A stretch of 64,000 nucleotides of DNA from Treponema sp. Its GTDB lineage: Bacteria > Spirochaetota > Spirochaetia > Treponematales > Treponemataceae. Numbering within the stretch: position 1 is the first letter of the stretch; the number at the start of each line of letters is the position of its first letter. This document shows positions 40,507 to 48,313 of the stretch, one piece after another. Where the stretch lies: contig JAFUTH010000003.1 in assembly GCA_017484285.1 (NCBI GenBank), positions 124,001 through 188,000 of the forward strand, written 5' to 3'. The notes below the pieces were generated by a model that was not told where the DNA came from, did no database searches, and saw nothing but the letters and a program-made list of their open reading frames with translations. The position numbers were made by a program, and so were the translations under genes.

Positions 40507-42645
40507 TTACAAGCTTTTCCGAATGTCCGTGATAATGAGCTGGGGAGTCTCCACGCCGTTGAAGGTATTCCGCCCCACCTGATAGAGCACATCAACCAAG
40601 TCGCCCTTGTCAAAATCGCGGTGAAGGCTTTCCGCCCCGCCCCAGAACATCGCCGGCCACTTCGTCTTCCCCAAGTCAAAAGTGAGCTTCAAATGCTGCC
40701 GCTCGGCCTTTCCGATAATCATCGCATCAGAAATGCGAAGATTCTTGCTCATAAAGGTAAGCTCGCGGTTCTCCTCGCCGTACGGCTCGAAATCGTCCAC
40801 AATCGAAAGCAAATCGGGCTTCAAATAATCGCTCGGAATCTCCGCGTCGATGTTAATCTGCTGTGAATCCGATGAAGCAAGCTCAATCTCAGGCGCGAAT
40901 CGGTCGAGCGCGGCAAGGAAATCGTTCAGCCGCTCCTTTTTGAAGGTGAAGCCCGCCGCATAGGCATGACCGCCGTAGCTCACGAACAAGTCCGCCATTT
41001 TGTCGAGCAGGGAAAGCACCTCGAACCCGCGGCAGCTCCGCATTGAGCCGATTGCGTTTTCGTCAACAAAAGTAATCGCCATTGCGGGAATGTCATACAC
41101 ATTCACGAGCTTTCCCGCGATTGTGCCCGAAACGCCGCGGTTAATCCGCTCGTCGATAATCACGCAGAGCTTTCCGCCGTATTTTTGAATGCTTTCCTTT
41201 GCCTGCATTGCCGCGTAATTCCAGCCCTCATTCCCGAGAGCCTTCCGCTCGTTGTTCATCTCGATGATTTTCTGCGCAATCTGAGTGCGCTTTGCCGCGT
41301 CCTTTTCAAGGAACAGCTCCAAGCCGATTTCAGGCTGACCAAGCCGCCCCGTAGCGTTCAAAGCGGGATTGATGTTCCACGACAAATCGCTCGCGCAGAT
41401 TCGCTTTCCGAGCAGATTTTGGAGCGAAAGAAGCTCCTTCAAGCCTTCGCGGGCATTTCCTTTGTTCATCGAGGCGATTCCGTGGCGGATAAAAATGCGA
41501 TTCTCGTTTTTGAGCGGCATGATGTCGGCAAGAGCCGCAAGCGCGACCAATTGTAAGTCTCGTTCGTTCGCCTTTTCGTTCTGCGGGAATTGACGAGCCA
41601 TCTGCGCGTTCATGAAAGTCACGAAAATATTGAAGAACGCGTTGATTTCGGTGTTCTGCTCGGGATTGTAGCGCGCGAGTTTGGATTTTGCCTTAAGCTG
41701 TGAAAGGCTTGCCGTCGCCATTTGCGGAATGAGCTTTGCGACCTCTGGGCGCATGTCGAGGAAGTTGAATTCCGCACCGTTTCCGAAAACCTGCGCGAGC
41801 AAGGAAGCCGTCGTCTTTTCGTCCCACACAAAAATCTGCTGACCGCGCAAAAAATCAATCAGCTTGGTCGAAGAAACGGAAGTTCCCGCCCGAACCGTCT
41901 CCCGAAGCGAGCCTTTTTCGACAAGATTCTGCAATTTAAGCACATCAATCGTGCATTCTTCCCCGTTCTCAGAAAGCGAAGCCGTCAAAAGCGCGATTTC
42001 ATTCTTGTATAATTCAGACTGGGCAAAACGAAGAGCCGTCACGACCTTGTACACGACCGCACAGCCCGAAATGTCCTTGAACGGATAGCCCGAGTCCTCG
42101 CACTTGGGGTTCACGATAATCGCAGGGCTGGGAAGCGTCTCTGGCGGCGTGTGGTGGTCAAGAACGATTACATCCATGCCCTTTGAGGAAGCGTAGGCGA
42201 TTTCTTCCACATTCGAGATGCCGCAGTCCACCGTAATGACAAGCGAGCCGTATTCCTTTTCAAAATCATCGACCGCATTTTTGTTCAAGCCGTAGGGGTC
42301 AGTTCCGCCCGGAAGCCGCCAGCGCACATCGATTCCGAGCGAAGTTAGGCAGTCGTAGAGCACGGCAGTCGCGGTGATTCCGTCAACATCGCGGTCGCCG
42401 AAAATCAAAACTCGCTCGTCCTCGTCCTTCGCCTGCAAAATCCGGTCAACGGCATCTTCCATGTTGTTAAAAAGAAAGGGATTGTGAAGGAAGCGCAAAT
42501 CGTCCTCCAAAAAGAACTGCACATCGCTCCCCTCAGTGATTCCGCGCCGCGCCAAAATCGAAGCCGTGAGCGCATTCACGCCGAACTTGTCGTACAACGC
42601 GCCCACATCAACGCGGGTAATATGTTTTTTAATCCAATTTTTCAT
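40507..42645 (-). CDS. recJ: Single-stranded-DNA exonuclease RecJ
   Basis: The 712-residue protein has the DHH motifs IFGDRDVDGITATAVLYD, VITVDCGISN and IVLDHHTPPE, then NPALNATGRLGQPEIG and SYGGHAYAAGFTFKKERL of the DHHA1 domain. It digests 5'-ended ssDNA in repair and recombination. It is longer than the E. coli protein (about 577), mostly through a central insertion. The 50 bases after it hold short TTTTTCAG repeats. Confidence 0.93.
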   Translation of the reverse strand: MKNWIKKHITRVDVGALYDKFGVNALTASILARRGITEGSDVQFFLEDDLRFLHNPFLFNNMEDAVDRILQAKDEDERVLIFGDRDVDGITATAVLYDCLTSLGIDVRWRLPGGTDPYGLNKNAVDDFEKEYGSLVITVDCGISNVEEIAYASSKGMDVIVLDHHTPPETLPSPAIIVNPKCEDSGYPFKDISGCAVVYKVVTALRFAQSELYKNEIALLTASLSENGEECTIDVLKLQNLVEKGSLRETVRAGTSVSSTKLIDFLRGQQIFVWDEKTTASLLAQVFGNGAEFNFLDMRPEVAKLIPQMATASLSQLKAKSKLARYNPEQNTEINAFFNIFVTFMNAQMARQFPQNEKANERDLQLVALAALADIMPLKNENRIFIRHGIASMNKGNAREGLKELLSLQNLLGKRICASDLSWNINPALNATGRLGQPEIGLELFLEKDAAKRTQIAQKIIEMNNERKALGNEGWNYAAMQAKESIQKYGGKLCVIIDERINRGVSGTIAGKLVNVYDIPAMAITFVDENAIGSMRSCRGFEVLSLLDKMADLFVSYGGHAYAAGFTFKKERLNDFLAALDRFAPEIELASSDSQQINIDAEIPSDYLKPDLLSIVDDFEPYGEENRELTFMSKNLRISDAMIIGKAERQHLKLTFDLGKTKWPAMFWGGAESLHRDFDKGDLVDVLYQVGRNTFNGVETPQLIITDIRKSL

Positions 42646-42693
42646 CGTTAATTCCGAGAAAAGAATAGCATAAAAAAAGGATTTAGTAAATTT

Positions 42694-42786
42694 CTCACAG
42701 AGGTCACAGAGACCACAGAGAATTTTCAGAACGATGAACTTTCTTCCCGTTCATTACACTCTCTGTGCGCTTTTTTGCTCTGTGAG
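42694..42786. repeat. Fold-back intergenic repeat, copy 2
   Basis: It begins CTCACAGAG and ends CTCTGTGAG, with inner CACAGAGAA/CTCTCTGTG arms, like 36931-37023. The middle differs. It lies between udp and recJ on the same strand, again directly after a stop codon. Confidence 0.8.
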
Positions 42787-42790
42787 GAAT

Positions 42791-43579
42791 TTAAATTTTT
42801 CCGCTCGCTTTATCCTTCAAAATCAAGCTCCGCAATGCCTCGACGGCTACGGAAATTGCCGCTTCGGTGTCGTGCGCCTGCTTGTTCGGTAAGCCTTTTT
42901 TCGCCCGCTCTTGGTTCGCCACCACGAGGAAGCATGAGCCCACGCGCACGCGCAAGAACAACCCTGCGATAAACAACGCCGCGCTTTCCATTTCGCTTGC
43001 AAGGCAGCCCATTCTGAGCCACGCCTGCCACTTGTTTTCAAGCTCGTAGCTCACAGGCATAATTTCAGGCTCGTGCTGACCAAAAAACGAATCCTTGCAC
43101 TGCACCACGCCCACATGATTGGGAACACCGAGTTTTTGAGCGGCGGCGGCGAGCGCGTTCACACAGTCAATGTTCGCCACGGCAGGATACTCAATCGGGG
43201 CAAATTCACGGCTCGTGCCTTCCATGCGCACAGCTCCAGTCGCAATCACGATGTCACCGCCCTGCACTTCTTCCTGCATACCGCCGCATGTTCCCACGCG
43301 AATGAATGTGTGCGCACCGCATTTTGAAAGCTCGTCAATCGCAATCGAAGCCGAAGGTCCGCCGATTCCTGTTGAAGTGACGCTCACGGGCACTCCTTCA
43401 AGCGTTCCTGTGTAAGTGACATACTCTCGCACATCGGCGACGAGTTTTGCGTTATCAAAATGCTCTGCAATCTTCGCGCATCGCTTCGGGTCGCCCGGCA
43501 TAATCACATATTTTCCGATGTCCTCAGGCCCTACCCCCGTGTGATACTGTTTTCCTGAACCTTCTGTGTAATCAACCAT
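42791..43579 (-). CDS. udp: Uridine phosphorylase
   Basis: The 262-residue nucleoside phosphorylase has [44 protein letters not shown] and the base/ribose segment SEMESAALF. It splits uridine to uracil and ribose-1-phosphate. With deoC nearby it suggests nucleoside salvage. ATG follows GGGGGAAAG. Confidence 0.92.
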   Translation of the reverse strand: MVDYTEGSGKQYHTGVGPEDIGKYVIMPGDPKRCAKIAEHFDNAKLVADVREYVTYTGTLEGVPVSVTSTGIGGPSASIAIDELSKCGAHTFIRVGTCGGMQEEVQGGDIVIATGAVRMEGTSREFAPIEYPAVANIDCVNALAAAAQKLGVPNHVGVVQCKDSFFGQHEPEIMPVSYELENKWQAWLRMGCLASEMESAALFIAGLFLRVRVGSCFLVVANQERAKKGLPNKQAHDTEAAISVAVEALRSLILKDKASGKI

Positions 43580-43591
43580 ACTTTCCCCCTT

Positions 43592-44368
43592 TTAAAGAAT
43601 TCCGATTCCCGATTCAAGAGATTTTAGCTTTGTGCCGCACGCTTGCTCGATGAGCGCGTAGGCAAGAGCCTTCATCTCCAAAAATGTAGCCTCCGAAATG
43701 ACGATTTCGCGCACTGCTTTCGGGCTTAAGCTCGTCACCGCCTCAAGGTAGGTCAACGCCGCCTTTGAGAGCGAAAAATCCGCCTTACGCTCGCCAGAAA
43801 CGCAGTCAGGGCAGACAAAGCCGTTTTCGAGCCGCGAAAAGCTATATCTCCATGATAAGGCATCATTCGTGAATTTGCCAGCATGAAGTGAAGTTCCGCA
43901 GGAAACGCAGAACGCCGTGTCGGGCTTGATTCCAAGCAGCGAAAGATACCGCCACAAAAAGCGCACCAGCCCAAGCCGAGACTCGTCTTCGCTTGAAAGC
44001 TCGATTCCGTCCAAAAATCCGTTCACAATCCGCCAGCTCTCCGCAGGAGTTCCCGCGCACTTCGTCTTAATCAAGATTTCCGTCGCAAACGAAGCCGCCC
44101 AGCTCTTAAAAAGATTCTCTCGGAACGAAAGATGATACTTTTTCACATCGAAGTCAGTGATTTTCGTCTGATTTTTGACTTCATCGCGATATAAATAGAT
44201 GATTCCCGAATTCATCGGAGAGACAAGGGAACGCAATTTTGATTTTGGCCCGCCGTAGAGCGTCGCAAAGAAAATCCCCTCATCAGGTGAAAAAATCGTC
44301 ACCCGCCGGTTATTTTCGCCCGACATCTGCACGAAAAGAATTAATGCTGGAGTTGAAACATTACGCAT
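43592..44368 (-). CDS. recO: DNA repair protein RecO
   Basis: The 258-residue protein has an N-terminal OB-fold region (ALILFVQMSGENNRRVTIFSPDEGI, then GPKSKLRSLVSPM) and a helical C-terminal domain. A zinc site is formed by CVSCGTSLHAG and FVCPDCVSG. RecO loads RecA with RecR. Twelve bases separate it from udp downstream. Confidence 0.88.
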   Translation of the reverse strand: MRNVSTPALILFVQMSGENNRRVTIFSPDEGIFFATLYGGPKSKLRSLVSPMNSGIIYLYRDEVKNQTKITDFDVKKYHLSFRENLFKSWAASFATEILIKTKCAGTPAESWRIVNGFLDGIELSSEDESRLGLVRFLWRYLSLLGIKPDTAFCVSCGTSLHAGKFTNDALSWRYSFSRLENGFVCPDCVSGERKADFSLSKAALTYLEAVTSLSPKAVREIVISEATFLEMKALAYALIEQACGTKLKSLESGIGIL

Positions 44369-44519
44369 AGTTTTTTTGACGCGGATGAACGCAGATAAAC
44401 GCGGATTAGAAAAGCGTTAGGGTATGGAGCCCCGAAGTAGCCGTAGGCTATGAGCGTGAGCGAAGGGCGGAACACCCGACCCGCGAAGCGGGTAACGCCA
44501 AACTTCTCACTCCTCACTC
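44369..44519. other. Intergenic region with short repeats
   Basis: It holds CGCGGATGAACGCAGATAAA-type repeats, a GC-rich stretch (GACCCGCGAAGCGGGT inverted repeat), and tandem CTCCTCACTCCTAACTCCTAAC at the deoC end. No coding frame is supported. A related octamer run lies at 62371-62525. Confidence 0.6.
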
Positions 44520-45239
44520 CTAACTCCTAACTATCTGAACGCCCGCGCTCGCCCCGATTCGGCTTGCACCCGCTTCGATCATCGCGCACGCTTCTTCCCA
44601 GTTGTGGATTCCGCCGCTTGCTTTTACGCCGAGACGGTCGCCCACCGTTTTTCGCATGAGCGAGACCGCGTGAGTTGTCGCGCCGTTCGGAAGCAATGTT
44701 CCGTCCGCGCCTTTTAAAATCGCAAAGCCTGTGGAAGTCTTCACGAAATCCGCGCCCGCTTTTTCTGCCGCCTCGCAGCATTTTACGATTTCGTCATCGG
44801 AAAGATAGCAAGTCTCCAAAATCACCTTGACGATGATTTTTGGATCGCCCGGAATATCGACATCGTTCACCGCACAGCGCACGGCATAAATTTCTTCAAA
44901 CACATCGTCCCACTCGCCGTCCTTCACAAGACCGAGATTCACGACCATATCAACCTCGCGCGCGCCGTCATAGACCAAAAGCCCCGCCTGGCTCGCCTTG
45001 TCGTCAATAGAATTCGCACCGAGCGGAAAGCCGACCACCGTGCAGACCTTCACTTCGCTCCCCGAAAGTTTTTCTGCCGCCAGAGGCACATACGAAGGAT
45101 TCACGCAGACCGAAGCAAAGCCGTATTTTTTCGCCTCGTCGCAGAGTTTTTCAATATCGGCTTTCGTTGCGCACGGATTTAAATTCGTGTGGTCAATCAT
45201 CGCCGCGATTTTCTTGATGTTTTCAACGTTCTTTTCCAT
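44520..45239 (-). CDS. deoC: Deoxyribose-phosphate aldolase
   Basis: The 239-residue protein has MIDHTNLNPCATKADIEKLC, VCTVVGFPLGAN, a Schiff-base lysine in DPKIIVKVILET and FVKTSTGF, and VKASGGI. It cleaves 2-deoxyribose-5-phosphate. ATG 45239 lies eight bases after an extended -10 (TGCTACAAT) with no ribosome site, so the transcript may be leaderless. A longer start at 45257 would lie inside that promoter. Confidence 0.93.
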   Translation of the reverse strand: MEKNVENIKKIAAMIDHTNLNPCATKADIEKLCDEAKKYGFASVCVNPSYVPLAAEKLSGSEVKVCTVVGFPLGANSIDDKASQAGLLVYDGAREVDMVVNLGLVKDGEWDDVFEEIYAVRCAVNDVDIPGDPKIIVKVILETCYLSDDEIVKCCEAAEKAGADFVKTSTGFAILKGADGTLLPNGATTHAVSLMRKTVGDRLGVKASGGIHNWEEACAMIEAGASRIGASAGVQIVRS

Positions 45240-45297
45240 AGGAGATGATTGTAGCATGAATTACGGAAAACCGCCACAAAGAAAATGTTAGCCGCTT

Positions 45298-45338
45298 CTA
45301 ATTCGTTCGTTAGCGTCCCCTAATTCGTTCGTTACGCT
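45298..45338. repeat. Short direct repeat
   Basis: CTAATTCGTTCGTTAGCG (45298) recurs at 45320 as CTAATTCGTTCGTTACGC. It lies between divergent deoC and the ferredoxin gene, just upstream of the ferredoxin -35 box, and could be a tandem regulator site. Confidence 0.5.
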
Positions 45339-45339
45339 C

Positions 45340-45368
45340 TTGTTTTCTGATTTTTTCACGTTTATACT
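45340..45368 (+). promoter_or_regulatory. Promoter of the ferredoxin gene
   Basis: -35 TTGTTT (45340-45345), a 17-bp spacer and -10 TATACT (45363-45368), about 34 bases before the ATG. Confidence 0.6.
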
Positions 45369-45401
45369 TACACTATCAAATTTTTTTGAGAGGTACTAAC
45401 T

Positions 45402-45575
45402 ATGGCAATGAAAATCGATCCAAGCGTTTGTGTAAACTGTGGAACTTGTGAGCCGGACTGCCCGGTCGGAGCAATTTCTGAAGCTGACGGACACCGCGAA
45501 ATCGACGCAGGAAAATGCGTAAGCTGCGGAACATGCGCTTCTGAATGCCCAGCATCAGCAATCTCTGAGGCATAA
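45402..45575 (+). CDS. 2[4Fe-4S] ferredoxin
   Basis: The 57-residue protein starts at ATG 45402 behind GAGAGG. It has two clusters of clostridial type, CVNCGTCEPDCP and CVSCGTCASECP, separated by 26 residues. It carries low-potential electrons in the cytoplasm. It is monocistronic, with its own promoter and terminator. It is a possible electron donor to the NifH-like or radical-SAM proteins, though unlinked to them. Confidence 0.95.
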   Translation: MAMKIDPSVCVNCGTCEPDCPVGAISEADGHREIDAGKCVSCGTCASECPASAISEA

Positions 45576-45593
45576 GTTCATTCTTATAGCAAA

Positions 45594-45621
45594 GGCTGCC
45601 ACACGGCAGTCTTTTTTTTTT
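45594..45621 (+). terminator. Intrinsic terminator after ferredoxin
   Basis: GGCTGCC-ACAC-GGCAGTC (45594-45611), with one G-U pair, is followed by ten T. Confidence 0.85.
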
Positions 45622-45646
45622 CGCCCGCATGCTTTACAATCGAGGC

Positions 45647-46003
45647 ATGTTCATCGTTTTGCTGTTTATCTGTGCCGCGCTCTGCTCGCTGCTCGTCTAC
45701 CCGCTCTGGCTTTTTGCGACTACTCAGGCACTCGCCTATTCTATAACCGTTGGCTCGCTTCTCGTGCTCGCGCTCGTCTTTTTTTGCATCACGCGCATCA
45801 AAAAACACGGCGCAAAATCATCTCTCCGCGTCATTCTCCACGCGCTCACCGTTATTTTTGCGCTCTCGCTCGCCGCGCTCTTCGTGCTGAACAAACAGCG
45901 CGTTTTTGCCCTGCTTTCGCTCATCGGAGCAAGCGCGCTCTTTTTTCTCATCTCGCGCGCCCTTAAACCAACGGCGCGGGAACTTTCTTCCGAAAACGAC
46001 TGA
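45647..46003 (+). CDS. Small multi-spanning membrane protein
   Basis: ATG 45647 lies six bases after a TACAAT -10 box with no usable ribosome site, so it may be leaderless; a start six codons upstream would lie within the promoter. The 118-residue protein has four hydrophobic segments (FIVLLFICAALCSLLVYPLW, ITVGSLLVLALVFFC, LHALTVIFALSLAALFVL, VFALLSLIGASALFFL). The family is not recognised. The M23 peptidase gene begins one base after its stop. Confidence 0.65.
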   Translation: MFIVLLFICAALCSLLVYPLWLFATTQALAYSITVGSLLVLALVFFCITRIKKHGAKSSLRVILHALTVIFALSLAALFVLNKQRVFALLSLIGASALFFLISRALKPTARELSSEND

Positions 46004-46004
46004 T

Positions 46005-47054
46005 ATGACTCACAGCGCGCGGACGTCCGTTTTTCTGCTGATTTTTCTCATCGTGCCATCATCGCTCGCTCTTACAGCGCAAACAGATGACGAAACGCCT
46101 CAAAATCTCACCATCGTGTCAAAAGAAGACTGTATTGCCATCGAAACTCCGAGATTCATTCCGCCGCGCTCGGCAAAAACCGACGAAGAACGAGAGACCA
46201 TCACACAGAGCAACGACATCTGGCAGCAATACCAAAAAGACATCGAGCGGTACAACAAAATCAAAAATCTTCCGAAATACTACTCCGCCGCAAAAATCCG
46301 AGATGAAGACAAACCTCGCGCGCTTTTTTACACCTACACGGTTCAGGACGACAAAGACAAATATCTGAACACATTCAACGGACTGTACGCCCGGCTCCAG
46401 CAAAGTCAGGGTGCGTTTGCGACGATTAACCATATTTCACATCAAGATGATATAAAAACGGGCATCACGGTGATTCTGCCGATTCCACAAGGGCTTTTTA
46501 TTCCCAAAAAAGCAGATTCGACGCTCGAAATCTTGCTTCAAAAAGAATATGCCGCGCTCATCACGGAACATACGCCGCTCTATGAAATCAACGGCGAAAC
46601 ATTTTATTTTCTCCGCGACAAAACATTCACGCAGACGCAAATCGCCTTCTTTCACGACAAGGGCATGCAGCTTCCGCTGAGCAAAAAAATCGTCACGTCT
46701 GAATTTGGCTACCGCACCAGCCCGATTACCGGCGACTGGAAGCTCCACGCGGGAATTGACCTCGCCGCCCCGATTGGCACGGAGGTCTTCGCCTGCAAGA
46801 GCGGAACAGTCTCCGCCGTCGAGCAAAACCACCCGCTCTACGGAAAATACATCGACATCAGGCACAACGGGAACACGACGAGCCGCTACGCCCATCTCTC
46901 AAAGACGCTCGTCACGAAAGGTCAGACGGTCTCTACCGGGCAAACCATCGGCTTGGTCGGCACGACTGGCGCTTCGACGGGGCCGCACCTGCACTTTGAA
47001 GTCCGCGAAAACGGAACGCCCACCGATCCCGCAAAACAAATTCGGAATTTTTAG
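46005..47054 (+). CDS. Secreted M23 (LytM) family peptidase
   Basis: ATG 46005 gives a signal peptide (TSVFLLIFLIVPSSLALTA); a longer frame upstream overlaps the membrane gene and is not used. The 349-residue protein ends in an LytM domain with HAGIDLAAP (HxxxD), SRYAHLS and HLHFEV, the zinc ligands of peptidoglycan endopeptidases. A LysM-like segment (INHISHQDDIKTGITVILP) precedes it. It probably acts on the cell wall or activates an amidase. Confidence 0.88.
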   Translation: MTHSARTSVFLLIFLIVPSSLALTAQTDDETPQNLTIVSKEDCIAIETPRFIPPRSAKTDEERETITQSNDIWQQYQKDIERYNKIKNLPKYYSAAKIRDEDKPRALFYTYTVQDDKDKYLNTFNGLYARLQQSQGAFATINHISHQDDIKTGITVILPIPQGLFIPKKADSTLEILLQKEYAALITEHTPLYEINGETFYFLRDKTFTQTQIAFFHDKGMQLPLSKKIVTSEFGYRTSPITGDWKLHAGIDLAAPIGTEVFACKSGTVSAVEQNHPLYGKYIDIRHNGNTTSRYAHLSKTLVTKGQTVSTGQTIGLVGTTGASTGPHLHFEVRENGTPTDPAKQIRNF

Positions 47055-47132
47055 ATAAATTTCAGCAAAACGCGTGCTTTTGCATAGAAAAAGAATACGG
47101 CATGCACTATACTTGAAGTGATTTTTTACGCT

Positions 47133-48140
47133 ATGAAAGCCGTTGGTTTACATTCAATTCTAGACACTGTAAAGAGATTTTCGCTTTTCTCGCTCATCGC
47201 ACTCTCATGCGCGCTTGTATCGGGCGAAAATTTCCGTGTGCGAAAGCTCATTCCAATCGCATTCACAGACATTCACGAAAAAATCACGGTCGAGTCGGGC
47301 ATTAACGACGCGCTTTTCATTACGCTGCCTGCTGATATTACGTACGTAAGCGGCGTCGAGCTCACGCTCAAAGTTCCCGAAGAAATCGCAACATGGCGAG
47401 ACTCTGTTGCCTACATGCTGTACGAAAAACTGAACCCTGCCCCCACTGAAAAAAATCAAAACTATTACGGCGAACGCGCTTTTTTGGAAACAATTCCCGG
47501 GCAACTTTCACTCACGCTTTACATTCCGATTTCAAACGACTTTTCAATAAAGGACAGCCCCTACTCTGTCAAACTTCCGCTCTATACGGATTACAAAAAC
47601 GGCATGTTTCTTCGTTTTATGATGGTCATGAAGGGCGTTCCCGAATCGCTCGAACGCGCAATCATTTCTATTACCGCAAAGCCCGTCCTCAAGAATGAAG
47701 GAGCGCTCTCGCTCACCACGACACCTGCATCTTCAGATGAAAAAAAATATTCGGTCTTCATTGACGATACGCCTGTCCAAGAGACTGACTTCAAAAACAA
47801 AATATTCTCAACGGGCGAGCACCATCTTTCTATTGTCAGCGATTCATACCGCAATGAACTTCGCACATTCAGAATCGAACAGGCAAAGACAACGACGTTA
47901 CACATACAGCTGCGCGGAATCGAACCACTTCTAAAAATTCTTAGCCCCAAAGATACAAAGGTCTTTTTGGACGGCACGGAGATTGCAGTCACTACAGAGC
48001 CTCTTGTCATTACGCAGGGAGAGCACAACGTCAGATTCGTTATCGGCGATTATGAAGTCATAAAAACGGTTTCAGCGGTCAACGGACGAACGTACGCAGT
48101 CAATCTCAACGTTGATGCGACTATCTCTGAGGAAGAGTGA
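47133..48140 (+). CDS. Secreted protein of unknown function, PEGA-like C-terminus
   Basis: ATG 47133 is favoured; a GTG at 47118 is too close to the -10 TATACT at 47108-47113. A signal segment (SLFSLIALSCALVSG) is followed by about 200 residues of predicted beta structure. Two repeats, KYSVFIDDTPVQETDFKNK and LLKILSPKDTKVFLDGTEI, resemble PEGA-type surface domains. The family is not recognised. It may be a periplasmic or surface protein related to the wall genes around it. Confidence 0.6.
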   Translation: MKAVGLHSILDTVKRFSLFSLIALSCALVSGENFRVRKLIPIAFTDIHEKITVESGINDALFITLPADITYVSGVELTLKVPEEIATWRDSVAYMLYEKLNPAPTEKNQNYYGERAFLETIPGQLSLTLYIPISNDFSIKDSPYSVKLPLYTDYKNGMFLRFMMVMKGVPESLERAIISITAKPVLKNEGALSLTTTPASSDEKKYSVFIDDTPVQETDFKNKIFSTGEHHLSIVSDSYRNELRTFRIEQAKTTTLHIQLRGIEPLLKILSPKDTKVFLDGTEIAVTTEPLVITQGEHNVRFVIGDYEVIKTVSAVNGRTYAVNLNVDATISEEE

Positions 48141-48215
48141 CAAACTTCAAAAAATAGTGCAGAATTTATCCGCAAAACACTAAAGATTTTCCGACTTTCA
48201 TGCGATAATATAAAA

Positions 48216-48300
48216 GTCGGGCACACAATTATCCCCTCCCACCCATTGGTGCCCGACTTGCCTGATGGGCAACTGGGCTGTCGTTTGACAGCCCTTTTTT
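48216..48300 (+). ncRNA. Candidate structured RNA (sRNA or PBP leader) with a C-rich loop
   Basis: An extended -10 (TGC-GATAAT, 48201-48209) predicts a start at about 48216. Three hairpins follow: GTCGGGCAC/GTGCCCGAC (48216-48224, 48249-48257), TTGCC/GGCAA (48258-48272), and the terminator GGGCTGTC/GACAGCCC (48275-48294) with six T. The first loop carries ATCCCCTCCCACCC, complementary to ribosome sites, as in RsaE-type C-rich sRNAs. The PBP gene begins 13 bases later, so it may instead be a cis-acting attenuator. Confidence 0.6.
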
Positions 48301-48313
48301 ATTTCTGTATTCT

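Noticed and set aside
45906-46004. N-terminal extension of the M23 peptidase
   Set aside because: It overlaps the membrane-protein gene in another frame, and the signal peptide begins at ATG 46005.
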